Part shown: positions 34,581-43,579 of the stretch, one piece after another | How the letters are laid out: every line of letters starts with the position of its first letter | How positions within the stretch are numbered: the stretch's first letter is position 1 | Assembly: GCA_012184525.1 (NCBI GenBank) | Contig: WOFQ01000108.1 | Coordinates: 1 to 49,653, forward strand | Direction: 5' to 3' | Length of the DNA: 49,653 bases | Source of the DNA: Xenoacremonium recifei | Taxonomy: Eukaryota; Ascomycota; Sordariomycetes; Hypocreales; Nectriaceae | Program-made: the position numbers and the translations under genes | The notes under the pieces: model-generated | The model's input: only the letters and a program-made list of their open reading frames with translations | The model's database searches: none | What the model was told of the DNA's origin: nothing

Positions 34581-36150
34581 ATGCCATCCGATACAGAGCC
34601 AGAAACCGCAAAGAACGAGCTACTCGACGGCCTCAGGCGTATCCTAGCGGAGCAGAGTCATCTCTTCGCATGCGGAGGCGATGTACCCATCCGTGAGTCC
34701 AAGGCACTGGTTAACGCCAGTAGCCAAATGGAGCTGCCGTCGCTTCCCAGCGAAAGAATAGAATCGGATCCCATCACCATCCGTTGGGATTTGGAAGGGA
34801 CAGCGGACGACCACCCTTGTGCCAAACTCAGCCTACCGCTGGTCCAAGGAATGGAGGCTGGGCTCGACCGACTCCTCCAGCACTCTCGGCCGGCTACCTT
34901 TGGCCGCGGTGGTCAAGATGTCTACGACGAGAGCTATCGAAAGGCCCTCCAAATGGACCCAGCTGCATTTTGCACCACCTTCGACCCCTACTCGGTGGGT
35001 ATTATTGACGCCGTGGCTCAGGTGCTCCTCCCAAGCGTCTCCGACTCAACTACTTATCGGGGGGTGCGAGCCGAGCTATACAAGCTCAATGTAAGTCAGG
35101 GCTTCTTTGGCCTACCTGGTTTCTAACAGCTTGTATGAAGGCATATTCTGGGCCTTCTGGAAAGTTTAAGCCGCACATCGATACGCCACGTTCCTCGTCG
35201 CAGTTTGGATCTCTCGTCGTTTGCCTCCCCGTAGAGCACGAGGGCGGCCAGCTTCAAGTACGCCATAAGGGACGGGAGATGACATTTGACTGGAGTGCCA
35301 ATCCAGACAAACCTGACCACGCTAGAATCCGCTGGGCGGCTTTCTACAGTGATTGCGAGCACGAGGTCCTCGAAGTTACCAGCGGCCATCGGCTTACCCT
35401 GACATATAACCTATATGCAGTCCGAGGGGCGGGCCGCCTCACTGGTGTATCTCCGACCTTAGACCCAGCTCACCTACCCCTATTCCGGGCGTTGAAGGAC
35501 ACACTATCTCAAGATCCCTTCGATGGCCAAGGTAAGAAATTGATTACCCAGCAAAGATATTCTGCATTGATCTGACCGCCCACAGGTGGTATGCTGGGCT
35601 TCTGGTGCTCGCATATCTACGCCTATAATCATACTAAAGAGACGCCCCTGCCAGCCACGCTGAAAGGGGTTGATGCGGTTCTTTGGGAAAGCTTCCAAGC
35701 TCTAAACCTCGATCCCCAAATCGCACCGGTCATCAAGATGGACGAAACCGTCCGAGAGATGTTCTCCGACTGGTACGACAATCCTGATCCGCCTACGTAT
35801 CCCTGGGCCATACGTCTCCGGAAGAGGCTGCCATCTACGAAGCCATCTGAATGGATTATCGGCCATAAGTTCGGCATTCGTGTCAATGGCGACTTGCGGG
35901 CAGAGTCAGTCGAGGACTATCACGAAATCTACCGGCGTTGGGGTTCTTATAGTCGCGAGCCAGTACACTGGCTTACAACGCCGAAGGAGTCCGAACTACA
36001 ATTGGTATACACCGCGGTAAGCTGTTTTCGGAGCCCCCCCCCCCCCGGATGGCATCTAGCTAATGTACATAAAAGTACGGCAACGAAGCATCCACGGAAG
36101 CCATGTATTCAAACTGTGCCATTTTGGTGAAGATTAGTCCTAGTGAGTAG
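34581..36150 (+). CDS. 2-oxoglutarate/Fe(II)-dependent dioxygenase, prolyl-hydroxylase-like
   Basis: Four exons: 34581-35090, 35141-35531, 35586-36016 and 36076-36150, with introns of 50, 54 and 59 nt; product 468 aa. The core follows the first intron: YSGPSGKFKPHIDTPRS provides the iron ligands His182 and Asp184, and SDCEHEVLEVTSGHR provides the third His (244) and the 2-oxoglutarate-binding Arg (254), ten residues apart. FGSLVVCLPVEHEGGQL is the expected strand between them. The C-terminal part (residues about 300-468) is conserved-looking but unassigned. The third intron contains a run of 13 C. The last exon (YGNEASTEAMYSN, then AILVKISP) ends at TAG 36148; a GTGAGT just before that stop leaves open one more exon. 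Substrate unknown. Confidence 0.85.
36034..36046. repeat. C homopolymer (13) inside an intron
   Basis: Thirteen consecutive C in intron 3 of the dioxygenase gene. Such runs are error-prone, so exact length is uncertain; being intronic it does not affect the protein. Confidence 0.9.
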
Positions 36151-36390
36151 GAGAATACGGCTCTATCTGGAGATATCGGAGGCTTTTCAAAGAGACGCCA
36201 GGCTATGTGGCGGAGGATCAAGTCTCTCGATTCATTACTGTATTCCTGCCATCTGGTTCACGTCTTTCAACTCATATTCCTGTACTTCAGTCGGATCATC
36301 GCCTTAGATGGAGTAAATCTACTGATATTGAAAATGGAGATTCTCCTTATCTGTACCTTGCACAAGGCCCTCGCCACCCAGGAGTCCAAT

Positions 36391-38184
36391 TTAGACAGTA
36401 TGCTCTATTCCGACAGGTGGCGGATCCTCGTTAGTCTCCTGAAAAATCTTCCCTGTCGACATGGTCTTTGTGTCTTCTGTTCGAGAAACTCCCGGGATAC
36501 TATTACCTGCGCGATCATGGTCATCACGCATCCTGCGCAACAAGTGTTCAGGCCCAAGGAATGTAAGCAATATCACGTATCCATAAACGCAACCCAAGAA
36601 GATGCAGATGACCTTGCTGTATTCGTAGCGCGGAGTATTGCCTTTGGGAGGTAGAGGGAATCGGTTCCCGATCGTCGACTCGATAGTGGATGACGCCGAC
36701 GACACGAGGTTGCCGAGCTGATAGGCAGTGCCAACAACGAAAGTACGCATGGCTGCTGGGGAAAGTTCCATCAAATGCACAGGCATTACACCCCAAGCTC
36801 CTTGGACACAGAACTGCTGGAAGAATGCAGCGGCAATTACAGCGTGGCTCGAGACAAAAGTATAAGGATAGAGCAATGCCCCCCCAATCACTCCAATGAC
36901 GATGATGCACAATCGTCTCCCGAAGATTTGAGAAGAATAGCCCACGGTGACACCGCCGGTGATGGCTCCGAGGTTGGCAACCACTTGTGTGATAGTGACC
37001 ATGTTCACGTTGAAATTATACTGGTTCTTGAGCATCGCTGGGTAGAGGTCCTGAGAGCCGTGACTCATGAAATTGAAGCCAGCCATAAGTAAGACGAGAT
37101 AAGTGAGCAGCATCCAGTGTCGGGTTAATGCAACACGGCCCTCGCGAACAAAAGCCTGGCTAACACTCTCGCCTAGTTGCTCACGAACAAGACGTGCGGA
37201 CTCGCGACGTTGCTGCACACGGGTCTCCGGGAGCATGAGTCGCCACGCGATGAACAAGATTGGAGGACAGGCGGCGAACCAAAACAATGGACGCCATCCA
37301 TGTGAAGTAGTGTTCACTAGGCCGCGGGAAAACGCAGTTGCAAGTAGATACCCAAAGGCATACTGTATAAGAAGGACATGATCAATGAATATTGCGACAC
37401 CTGGCCGAGCAAGAATTGGTACAACTTACGCCTTGCTGTAAGAGCCCGCTCATTAGACCCCTGGTCTCGTCAGGCAAATCCTCCAGAGCAGTAGCAGCGG
37501 CGTTGCCGTACAGCCCTCCCATAGCTACGCCAAAGAGGGCTCGACAGGCAAGGAACTGCTTGTAAGTTTGACAAAAGCCAGTGCCCTGAAGATATCTGTT
37601 AGCTCATGTTTTTGTTGCCCTCCAGGGACCATTTAAATATACTTACCAGCTCCAGAACGATGAACAAGAGATTGTTCACCACGAACGGCCACTTTCGTCC
37701 GTACCTATCCGCCGCGATGCCAAAGAGAATGGACCCAACAGATCGGAACATGAGCACTAGAGTAATCCCCCAAGTAATTTCTGTCGTAGTTTTACCAAAG
37801 GTAGTCGCAAGATCGGATACAGTCAAGGAGACGGTAAAGAAGTCGAAGGCATCCCAAGTCTGTGTAGATTGCAAATGGTTAGTCTGAGCAACAAATAGAA
37901 ATTCATGAAGTTGATGAGGAACTGGACAAGCAGCAACTGACCCATGCCCAAAAGGCAACTCCAAAGAAAGCCCAGCAGTGGCCATCGAGCATCGACAATA
38001 GACGGAATGGATTATCAATAGCAGTCATGGGAGGCCGAAGAGAGGTGAATCGTGTGAGCAGGTAAGTATTGGGAGACATGCCATGGTACGGCGCCCAGTC
38101 ATCATCTTCGTAGACGACTTCGCCTCTGTAATAAGTGTCCTCGTTTGAAGACTCGGCAGGCATCACCGTCTTGATATCATTCAT
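36391..38184 (-). CDS. JEN-family monocarboxylate/proton symporter (MFS)
   Basis: Plasma-membrane permease of the Jen1 (lactate-pyruvate) family. Four exons on the minus strand: 38184-37942, 37859-37647, 37585-37430 and 37362-36391, introns 82, 61 and 67 nt, all phase 0; product 527 aa. An acidic N-terminus (SNEDTYYRGEVVYEDDDW) precedes 12 predicted TM segments. TM1 carries WAWTWDAFDFFTVSLTVSDL. The MFS loop motif reads GIAADRYGRKWPF, followed by CRALFGVAMGGLYGNAAATA. The family signature appears as NFMSHGSQDLYPAML; the usual final Thr of NxxSHxSQDxxxT is Ala here. It is divergent from the RidA gene, and the shared promoter has four copies of a repeated element. JEN proteins carry lactate, pyruvate, acetate and dicarboxylates; this one's substrate is unknown. 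It is convergent with the dioxygenase gene. Confidence 0.9.
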
Positions 38185-38930
38185 AATGACTTTAAAGGAT
38201 AAAAAACCGTCTCTTTTCCGAAATGTTTGGTAATTGAATGCTGGATTTTGGATAGGTTTACTCAGCTTTGCAAGTGTATAGAGTTCAAAAACAAGCAGAT
38301 GTTGGACCAGACGTGAAATGAGGAGTGGGAGTAACTGGAGCTTAGGAAAGGAAAGAGGGCAAGTCTATCATATAAATACTCCATCCGCCCTACCAATACT
38401 CCTATCTCAAACCCAAGCACAACCCGGCCTAACCGACGATAAGAACTTGACTTGGCCACCTCTCAACCGTTCCCGGATTGTTGGCTAGAAGCCCCCACAG
38501 TCGAGGAGTAATCGTAGTCTGGGGTCACGGAGGTCGCTTCGTTTGGCCGATCATAGTTGAGAATGTATCACCGACTGCAAGGTACACTCCGCCATACGCC
38601 GTTGTACTTCCAGTATTATTTCATCAGAATGAATCGAGTACCACTTCCAGTACATGCTAAGAGAGGACTAGAGGTTTGAGATCATCCCGTGCACTCGACG
38701 CAGTTCTCGGGACCCGACGTCTCACAAACCGCACCGTCTTTGCTACTTGCGGTGCACGGGACCGAAAATAACGATACGAGAATCACCTAGATATTTACTT
38801 CGGGCAGTTGATTTCAAGGATCCAACTTGCTTGGATTGGTGTGCGGGAAGTCAAAGTAACTCTGTTGTGCTGTAATTCGGGACAATTCTGTTCTTCGCCG
38901 ATCCAAGTATATGATGTATCTCACTGTTTT

Positions 38931-38952
38931 AGGTGCGCGGGAGCGACACGAT
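38931..38952 (+). promoter_or_regulatory. repeated promoter element, copy A
   Basis: TTTT followed by AGGTGCGCGGGAGCGACA. Matches the core GTGCGnGAGCGAC apart from one additional central base difference. Function as a factor site is inferred from repetition. Confidence 0.6.
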
Positions 38953-38964
38953 ATTAGCCGTTTT

Positions 38965-38994
38965 AAGTGCGCCCCAGCGAAGTGATGCTTCTAT
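38965..38994 (+). promoter_or_regulatory. repeated promoter element, copy B
   Basis: TTTT then AAGTGCGCCCCAGCGAAG, the most diverged copy, followed directly by TGATGCTTCTAT shared with copy C. Confidence 0.5.
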
Positions 38995-39015
38995 GGGAGT
39001 TGACTATGACCTTTC

Positions 39016-39052
39016 CAGTGCGTGGGAGCGACAACATGATGCTTCTATCCGA
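39016..39052 (+). promoter_or_regulatory. repeated promoter element, copy C, with second shared element
   Basis: CAGTGCGTGGGAGCGACA, then TGATGCTTCTATCCGA. The downstream part is shared both with copy B and, with one base missing, with the promoter of the D-serine dehydratase/dehalogenase pair at 42084. Confidence 0.6.
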
Positions 39053-39096
39053 GTGGCCGCCAGACTTATATCCGAATTGAGTCTTATGTCTCTTTT

Positions 39097-39119
39097 TGGT
39101 GCGCGAGAGCGACAGCACC
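39097..39119 (+). promoter_or_regulatory. repeated promoter element, copy D
   Basis: TTGGTGCGCGAGAGCGACAG, 259 bp upstream of the RidA start codon; closest in sequence to copy E in the other divergent promoter. Confidence 0.6.
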
Positions 39120-39377
39120 CATAACCGCCAATCTATCAATGGCTCCAAGCTAGTTCCATCTCCAATAGTTGTGCCTATGGTCTTGGTAATATGAGTGAGT
39201 CAATTGATCAACTTGTCGCTAAAGCACCCAAATAAAACTTCAGGACCCCTGAACATATTATGTTGTTTGGGAATAGCTATTCTTTTAAAGAATCGGTCGA
39301 CGGCTTATTGCGAGTTGACACTAAATCGAATGAACCTCCATTTACTCAATTTTCTCAAAAATCCACCACAGACGACA

Positions 39378-39893
39378 ATGTCCTCTGCCAAGGTTGGGGT
39401 TTTTACTGACAAGGCGCCTACACTTCGCCCTGGCGTTTACACCCCCGCCATCGTTGCCAATGGTTTTATTTTCACATCGGGCATATTGGGCGCTGACCCT
39501 GTAACAAAGCATATGGTAGCTGGCACTGTAGTCGATCAGTTTGTACGATCCCCTCGTCTTTCATTTCTGGCCTTGAATATGGACTCACACTTGTCCACGT
39601 AGCATCAAATTATGCAGAACCTCGAGGCTGTTCTGAAACAAGCAGGTTCCCGCCTTGTCGACGTCGTCGAAGTTACGATATTTCTGACGAATATCCTTGA
39701 TGCGGACGAGTTGACGCCGGTTTACAAAACGTATTGGGGAAACCTCAAGCCTGCGCGAACGTGAGTCAAGCCTCGGATGAATTTAAACACACTTCTCTGA
39801 CTTTGCCATTCTTCAAGTTGCGTTGCTGTCAAGGAGCTCCCTTACGGTGCGGACATTGAGATGAAATGCGTCGCTATTGTTTCACCTGAGTAA
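39378..39893 (+). CDS. RidA family (YjgF/YER057c/UK114) enamine/imine deaminase
   Basis: Small trimeric enzyme family that hydrolyses reactive enamines and imines such as 2-aminoacrylate released by PLP-dependent dehydratases. Three exons: 39378-39542, 39603-39760 and 39818-39893, introns 60 and 57 nt; product 132 aa, the normal length. Family features are YTPAIVANGFIFTSGILGAD, DQFHQIMQNLEAVLKQAGS, VVEVTIFLTNI and the C-terminal ARTCVAVKELPYGADIEMKC. The last includes the conserved Arg that binds the substrate carboxylate and the late acidic residue. ATG 39378 was chosen although the frame stays open upstream, since the product then starts at the usual place. It is convergent with the D-serine dehydratase gene and divergent from the permease. 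A role in clearing the dehydratase's 2-aminoacrylate is a direct biochemical fit. Confidence 0.92.
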
Positions 39894-40263
39894 TCTTAAG
39901 AGTAGTCTTAAATCTTCGAATAGTATGCATGTCAGAATATATTGATGTCATTTATATACTGCTAAATCATTCCTTAAACTCAGTGGATTCCTCACGTCAA
40001 TATATAATCAATGGAAGTGAAGCTTGAATATACACTATTCTCAGCCTTAAATATACGTATAGCTTGACGAGCAATCATGTATTTTTTGCTACAAGGGTCA
40101 TAATTCGTCACGAAATTCAGTGACAAGTGTCAAGTTCAGAGCGGTCCAAAATTTCTCACATTGGAAGCACGTTGACGAGTTCAAGAAGACAAGGTGACAA
40201 TAATGAAATTGCCTACGGCAACTTTGTCTATACGGTTCTAGATAAGTAGCGTAGTGCATAAAA
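39894..40263. other. intergenic region between convergent genes
   Basis: 370 bp of AT-rich 3' flank shared by the RidA and D-serine dehydratase genes. Nothing else seen. Confidence 0.5.
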
Positions 40264-41728
40264 TCACCAACCTCTAGCTCTGGCCCAGACATCTACCACT
40301 TGCCGCCCCTCTCCGGATGATGAGTCCACCACATGATACCAATTATACAAAGCTCCTGTGACGCAAGCATGGTTGGGATAGATGCGAATAGTCTGACCTA
40401 CTTTCAGCGGGATAGGTGGTAAAGATCCTGCTTCCTCTTCCTGGGAATTTCGTCCCCATGCCACAATGCAGTGTTCTTGACTGATACGTTTAACAATTAG
40501 CCGGTGCCCGGATGTCGCTAAAGGGTATGCCTCGCGGTCGACAACGCCCCAGCCCTCATAGGCCACGCAGGGTTCTCGCCCTAAGCCCAGGACCCCAACC
40601 GCTACCAGAGCTTCAGGCTGTTCTCGTTCGCCATTGTTGTAGACGCTGCAAACCTCCGCCATAACCGAAATGGCTATTTCTTCTTCATAATCCCCAAGGA
40701 AAGCGCGGGAATGAGTCGAGAGCTGCTGAACATCAAGGATAGAGTACACACCAGCGTGCAGCTCCAACTTTGTGTGAAAACGGCCGGACTTGTTGACTTT
40801 GCCAATCATTTGGCGCAGATGTTCAGCATCGTTTGACAGGGTACCTTTGGGACCCAGGAGATTCTCAACCGAAGTAACCTGAGGTGAGGCACCCACGCTT
40901 ATAGTGACCTCCTTGTCGAAAGGGAAAAGTTGCGCATTCTCGTGCAGGGCGTCTAGACAACCCTGAATCTCGGCCTCGAGGTTGGCCATGGCCTTCGTTG
41001 GCGAGGAGTCGTTGTAGCTAAGGCTACTGTGCGAATAGACACCTGTGAACGTAGCCCTTCCTTCTATATCTAGTTCTATGAGCCTGGCAATCAGACCGTC
41101 TTTGTTGATGCCTGTCGGAGGAAGACCGGCGCGGTGATACCCGGTATCTACTTTTACGTATACACCGGCCGGGAAGCCTGTTTGCTCATAGAAGCGGCTA
41201 ACATAGTCAAGCTGGGATGCATGATCAACAAGGACAGAGATTGTGCCTTGGCCTAGAAGCTTTCCAATGCTCGCTAGGCGATCAACCTGCGAGGCTGGTA
41301 AAGGGATGCCATGGAGAATGTTGACATGGCGGCCACTTTGCTGGAACTCCTGGAGCACAGATTGAATAAAGCCAATCTCAGAAACCGTCGACGCTACTAA
41401 GCGAACTTGCTGACACTTTCCAGCTTGCAAGCGAACCCCTTCCTTAGTCTACGGGAATCTAAATCAGCATGCTAGAAATTCTAGACTTTAAACATTTCCG
41501 CTTGATAAACAGAGGGTCAAAGTTGATTTTTTTTACCTTATGTGTTTTGATATGGGCTCGGAAGTCTACACCCAGAGACTCAACGGCGTGCAAAAGGGAT
41601 TGGCAGTGTCGCTCCATCTTCGCTCTGTCAAGAACCACAGACGGCTTTGGTAATTGATTGATCTCTTTTCCAACATCTGTCTGACGCAAGTCATCCACGT
41701 AACGTGACAAACTTTGAGAGAGCTCCAT
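40264..41728 (-). CDS. DSD1: D-serine dehydratase, eukaryotic alanine-racemase-fold type
   Basis: PLP- and zinc-dependent enzyme converting D-serine to pyruvate and ammonia via 2-aminoacrylate. Two exons, 41728-41537 and 41448-40264, with an 88-nt intron; product 458 aa. Start taken at the ATG giving MELSQSLSRYVDDLR; upstream in-frame codons include only a TTG. The motif PKPSVVLDRAKMERHC precedes FRAHIKTHK (residues 56-64), where the first Lys of KTHK is the expected PLP Schiff-base residue; the intron lies right after this motif. YVKVDTGYHRAGL is the family's barrel motif. Near the C-terminus, YPNHACVTG gives His424 and Cys426, the zinc pair typical of eukaryotic D-serine dehydratases. D-threonine aldolase and D-threo-3-hydroxyaspartate dehydratase share the fold and remain alternatives. 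Divergent from the dehalogenase-like gene. Confidence 0.88.
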
Positions 41729-41980
41729 GGCATGTAATATTGTGGTGAAAACAGTGAGAAAAGGTTGCTGGACAATTGTCAAGATCTGAGGATCAACATG
41801 CCAAACTCATAAGCCGGCTCTTATATGTTGCAAACGTTAATAAGTAAGGTGCGAACGAGTGGAACCAGTACGATGCGACTACTGAAGGAGCCACTGCTAT
41901 AGCGATGAGCTAAATCGCGATACTTCGGGGTACTTTGGGCCCCGCAGACTTCGCGACTTAGCGCGAGGCTATACCGAAAG

Positions 41981-42000
41981 AAGTGTGCGAGAGCGACGTG
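41981..42000 (+). promoter_or_regulatory. repeated promoter element, copy E
   Basis: AAGTGTGCGAGAGCGACGTG. Identical to copy D over GCGAGAGCGAC and matching the consensus core, but about 2.9 kb away in a different divergent promoter. Confidence 0.6.
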
Positions 42001-42083
42001 CTCCTAAGAAGTCAAGTTTCAGCTGTCTAGACGGAATGAATCGGAACAGCAAGGCATCGATCTTCGATTTCAAGACCCTCAAA

Positions 42084-42097
42084 GATGCTTCATCCGA
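42084..42097 (+). promoter_or_regulatory. second shared promoter element
   Basis: GATGCTTCATCCGA, which equals GATGCTTCTATCCGA beside copy C (39038-39052) with one T missing. Confidence 0.45.
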
Positions 42098-42278
42098 TAA
42101 TAATGGGGTTGAGCCGCGATGTTGTATTGATATATATATATATATTGGTGTCGCTGCCCTCACTAAACACTCAACTTCAGGATTTGCCACAGCGTTACAA
42201 AATCCCATCTCATAAAGTCCTTGAATTGTTCTCCCCCCCCCTGATATTTATTACACATCTTCTGCCTTGTGATCAGTC

Positions 42279-42938
42279 ATGTCTTCGGCTGCAACGACGG
42301 ATGCGCCCAAATGGCGCCCAAAGGCCATCGTCTTCGATCTCCTCACCGCCCTCCTAGATTCATGGAGCCTGTGGGACGCGTCTACTCCTTCGGGTACTGC
42401 ATCAGAGGGCAGGCTTTGGCGTGGTCGCTATTTGGAGCTGACTTTCGGCGCGTCTGTATATGTTCCTTACGAGCAATTTGTTAGCCAATCCGCGAAGGAT
42501 GTCGGGTTGCCTGAGTCCGCCCCTGAAGCTTTGTTGCAAAATTGGGACAAGCTGCAGCCGTGGTCGGAAACACCTGATATTTTGCAGCAGCTGAAGACGA
42601 AAGGATACAAACTGGGAGTGGTGACAAATTGTTCGAAGGATCTAGGACAAAGTGCGGCGAGGAGACTAGGACGGGATGTATTCGACGCCGTCATTACTGC
42701 CGAGGAAAGCGGGTTCTACAAGCCCACCAAAGAGGCCTATCTTTCTCTCTTGAATATCCTTGGCTTGAAAGCTGAAGACGTCTTGTTTGTTGCTGGGAGT
42801 GCTGGAGACGTGGAAGGGGCAACAAATGCGGGTATGAAAGTTGTGTGGCATAACAAGATTGGCTTGGCTAGAAAGGGGAGTGCGGTTCCTTTGAGAGAGG
42901 CTAGTGTGCTCGATGAAGCCTTGATCGACTTTCTATGA
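42279..42938 (+). CDS. HAD-superfamily hydrolase, 2-haloacid dehalogenase-like
   Basis: Single exon, 219 aa. Motif I is IVFDLLTALLDS with Asp20 as predicted nucleophile. The position two residues further, where phosphatases have a second Asp, is not acidic, and Thr23 aligns with the dehalogenase-type DxxT pattern. Motif II is VVTNCSKD (Thr116, Asn117, Ser119). The catalytic Lys is in SGFYKPTKEAY (Lys148). Motif IV is VAGSAGDVEGATNAG, the SxxxxDxxGA form of L-2-haloacid dehalogenases. Such enzymes replace a halogen on carbon 2 of a short acid by hydroxyl, giving for example lactate from 2-chloropropionate. Activity on phospho-acids cannot be excluded. It shares a divergent promoter, including the repeated element, with the D-serine dehydratase gene. 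The ATG at 42279 is the only sensible start. Confidence 0.85.
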   Translation: MSSAATTDAPKWRPKAIVFDLLTALLDSWSLWDASTPSGTASEGRLWRGRYLELTFGASVYVPYEQFVSQSAKDVGLPESAPEALLQNWDKLQPWSETPDILQQLKTKGYKLGVVTNCSKDLGQSAARRLGRDVFDAVITAEESGFYKPTKEAYLSLLNILGLKAEDVLFVAGSAGDVEGATNAGMKVVWHNKIGLARKGSAVPLREASVLDEALIDFL

Positions 42939-43579
42939 GATTATACTCCTCAGTTCCACCTACGTCGGAATATTGCCTTGAAATGGTGGTCTAGAATAAA
43001 TTAAAAGCAGGTCGGACTTTGCTACACGCAACTAAATATAACTCTTTAAAACCACGACTATAGGAACCTCTCTTCATCAACGTGCTCTACTTATTCTGCG
43101 ATGAAAGTGGCGTTTCCAGATTTGAATCATCTGGCATTCTCTTTATATATGGGTAATCGCAGTTCATCGCGTGTTCTGGAACTGAACAAATACCACATAA
43201 AGAGCTGCAGCATCGAGGGAATGGGGTATTTCCTGATTATTCAGACGTGAAATACTGTAATGATTCTTTCCGAGCTTCTCCCAATCATAAAGTTGTTTCC
43301 GAGATCTGGAGTTGGCTGGCGCTTTACTGTGAACTTGCGGGGATCAGAAAAATTGCCTTTTTGGGACAATATGCGAAGTCCCCCCCACCAATCCACTGCA
43401 ACTATTTCGCAACATCTCAAGGCACGGTCTGCAAAACTTAAAGCATGGGAAATGGCTATTCGTAGCCAATACCAGCGATAGTCTTCTCATCTGCGAAACC
43501 ATCATCCTCCCGCTCTTCAAAGATCACCTTGTTTCCCACTTTTCCACAGGTCGCGTTTGACAGGAGCTTTTCATGGAAG
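42939..43579. other. intergenic region upstream of Zn2Cys6 gene
   Basis: About 640 bp, AT-rich in the left half. The regulator's frame is open from about 43529 without an ATG. I found no copy of the GTGCGnGAGCGAC element here. Confidence 0.5.

Larger units (their letters stand above)
38185..39377. promoter_or_regulatory. shared divergent promoter, permease / RidA, with repeated elements
   Basis: 1.19 kb between the two start codons. The RidA-proximal half (38931-39119) contains four imperfect copies of an element with core GTGCGnGAGCGAC, each preceded by a T- or pyrimidine-rich tetramer. Two copies are followed by the identical 12-mer TGATGCTTCTAT. No coding frame is credible here. Confidence 0.7.
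41729..42278. promoter_or_regulatory. shared divergent promoter, D-serine dehydratase / HAD hydrolase
   Basis: 550 bp between two start codons. It contains element copy E (41981-42000), the second shared element GATGCTTCATCCGA (42084-42097), a (TA)n tract (about 42129-42146) and a run of nine C (42233-42241). On the minus strand a TATAAG-like box lies near 41821-41827, about 95 bp upstream of the dehydratase start. Confidence 0.65.

Noticed and set aside
36076..36180. GTGAGT at 36143 as a further splice donor of the dioxygenase gene
   Set aside because: No downstream exon with family resemblance was found before the convergent permease gene; the stop at 36148 was accepted, with the alternative noted.
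36205..36654. 149-codon plus-strand frame after the dioxygenase, considered as an extra dioxygenase exon
   Set aside because: Its right half is antisense to the permease's last exon, and the frame lacks dioxygenase-like sequence; the TAG at 36148 gives a sensible end.
42279..42938. Recent bacterial transfer of the dehalogenase-like gene
   Set aside because: Family relatives are common in bacteria and fungi, and composition does not stand out; no phylogeny can be done here, so no claim is made.
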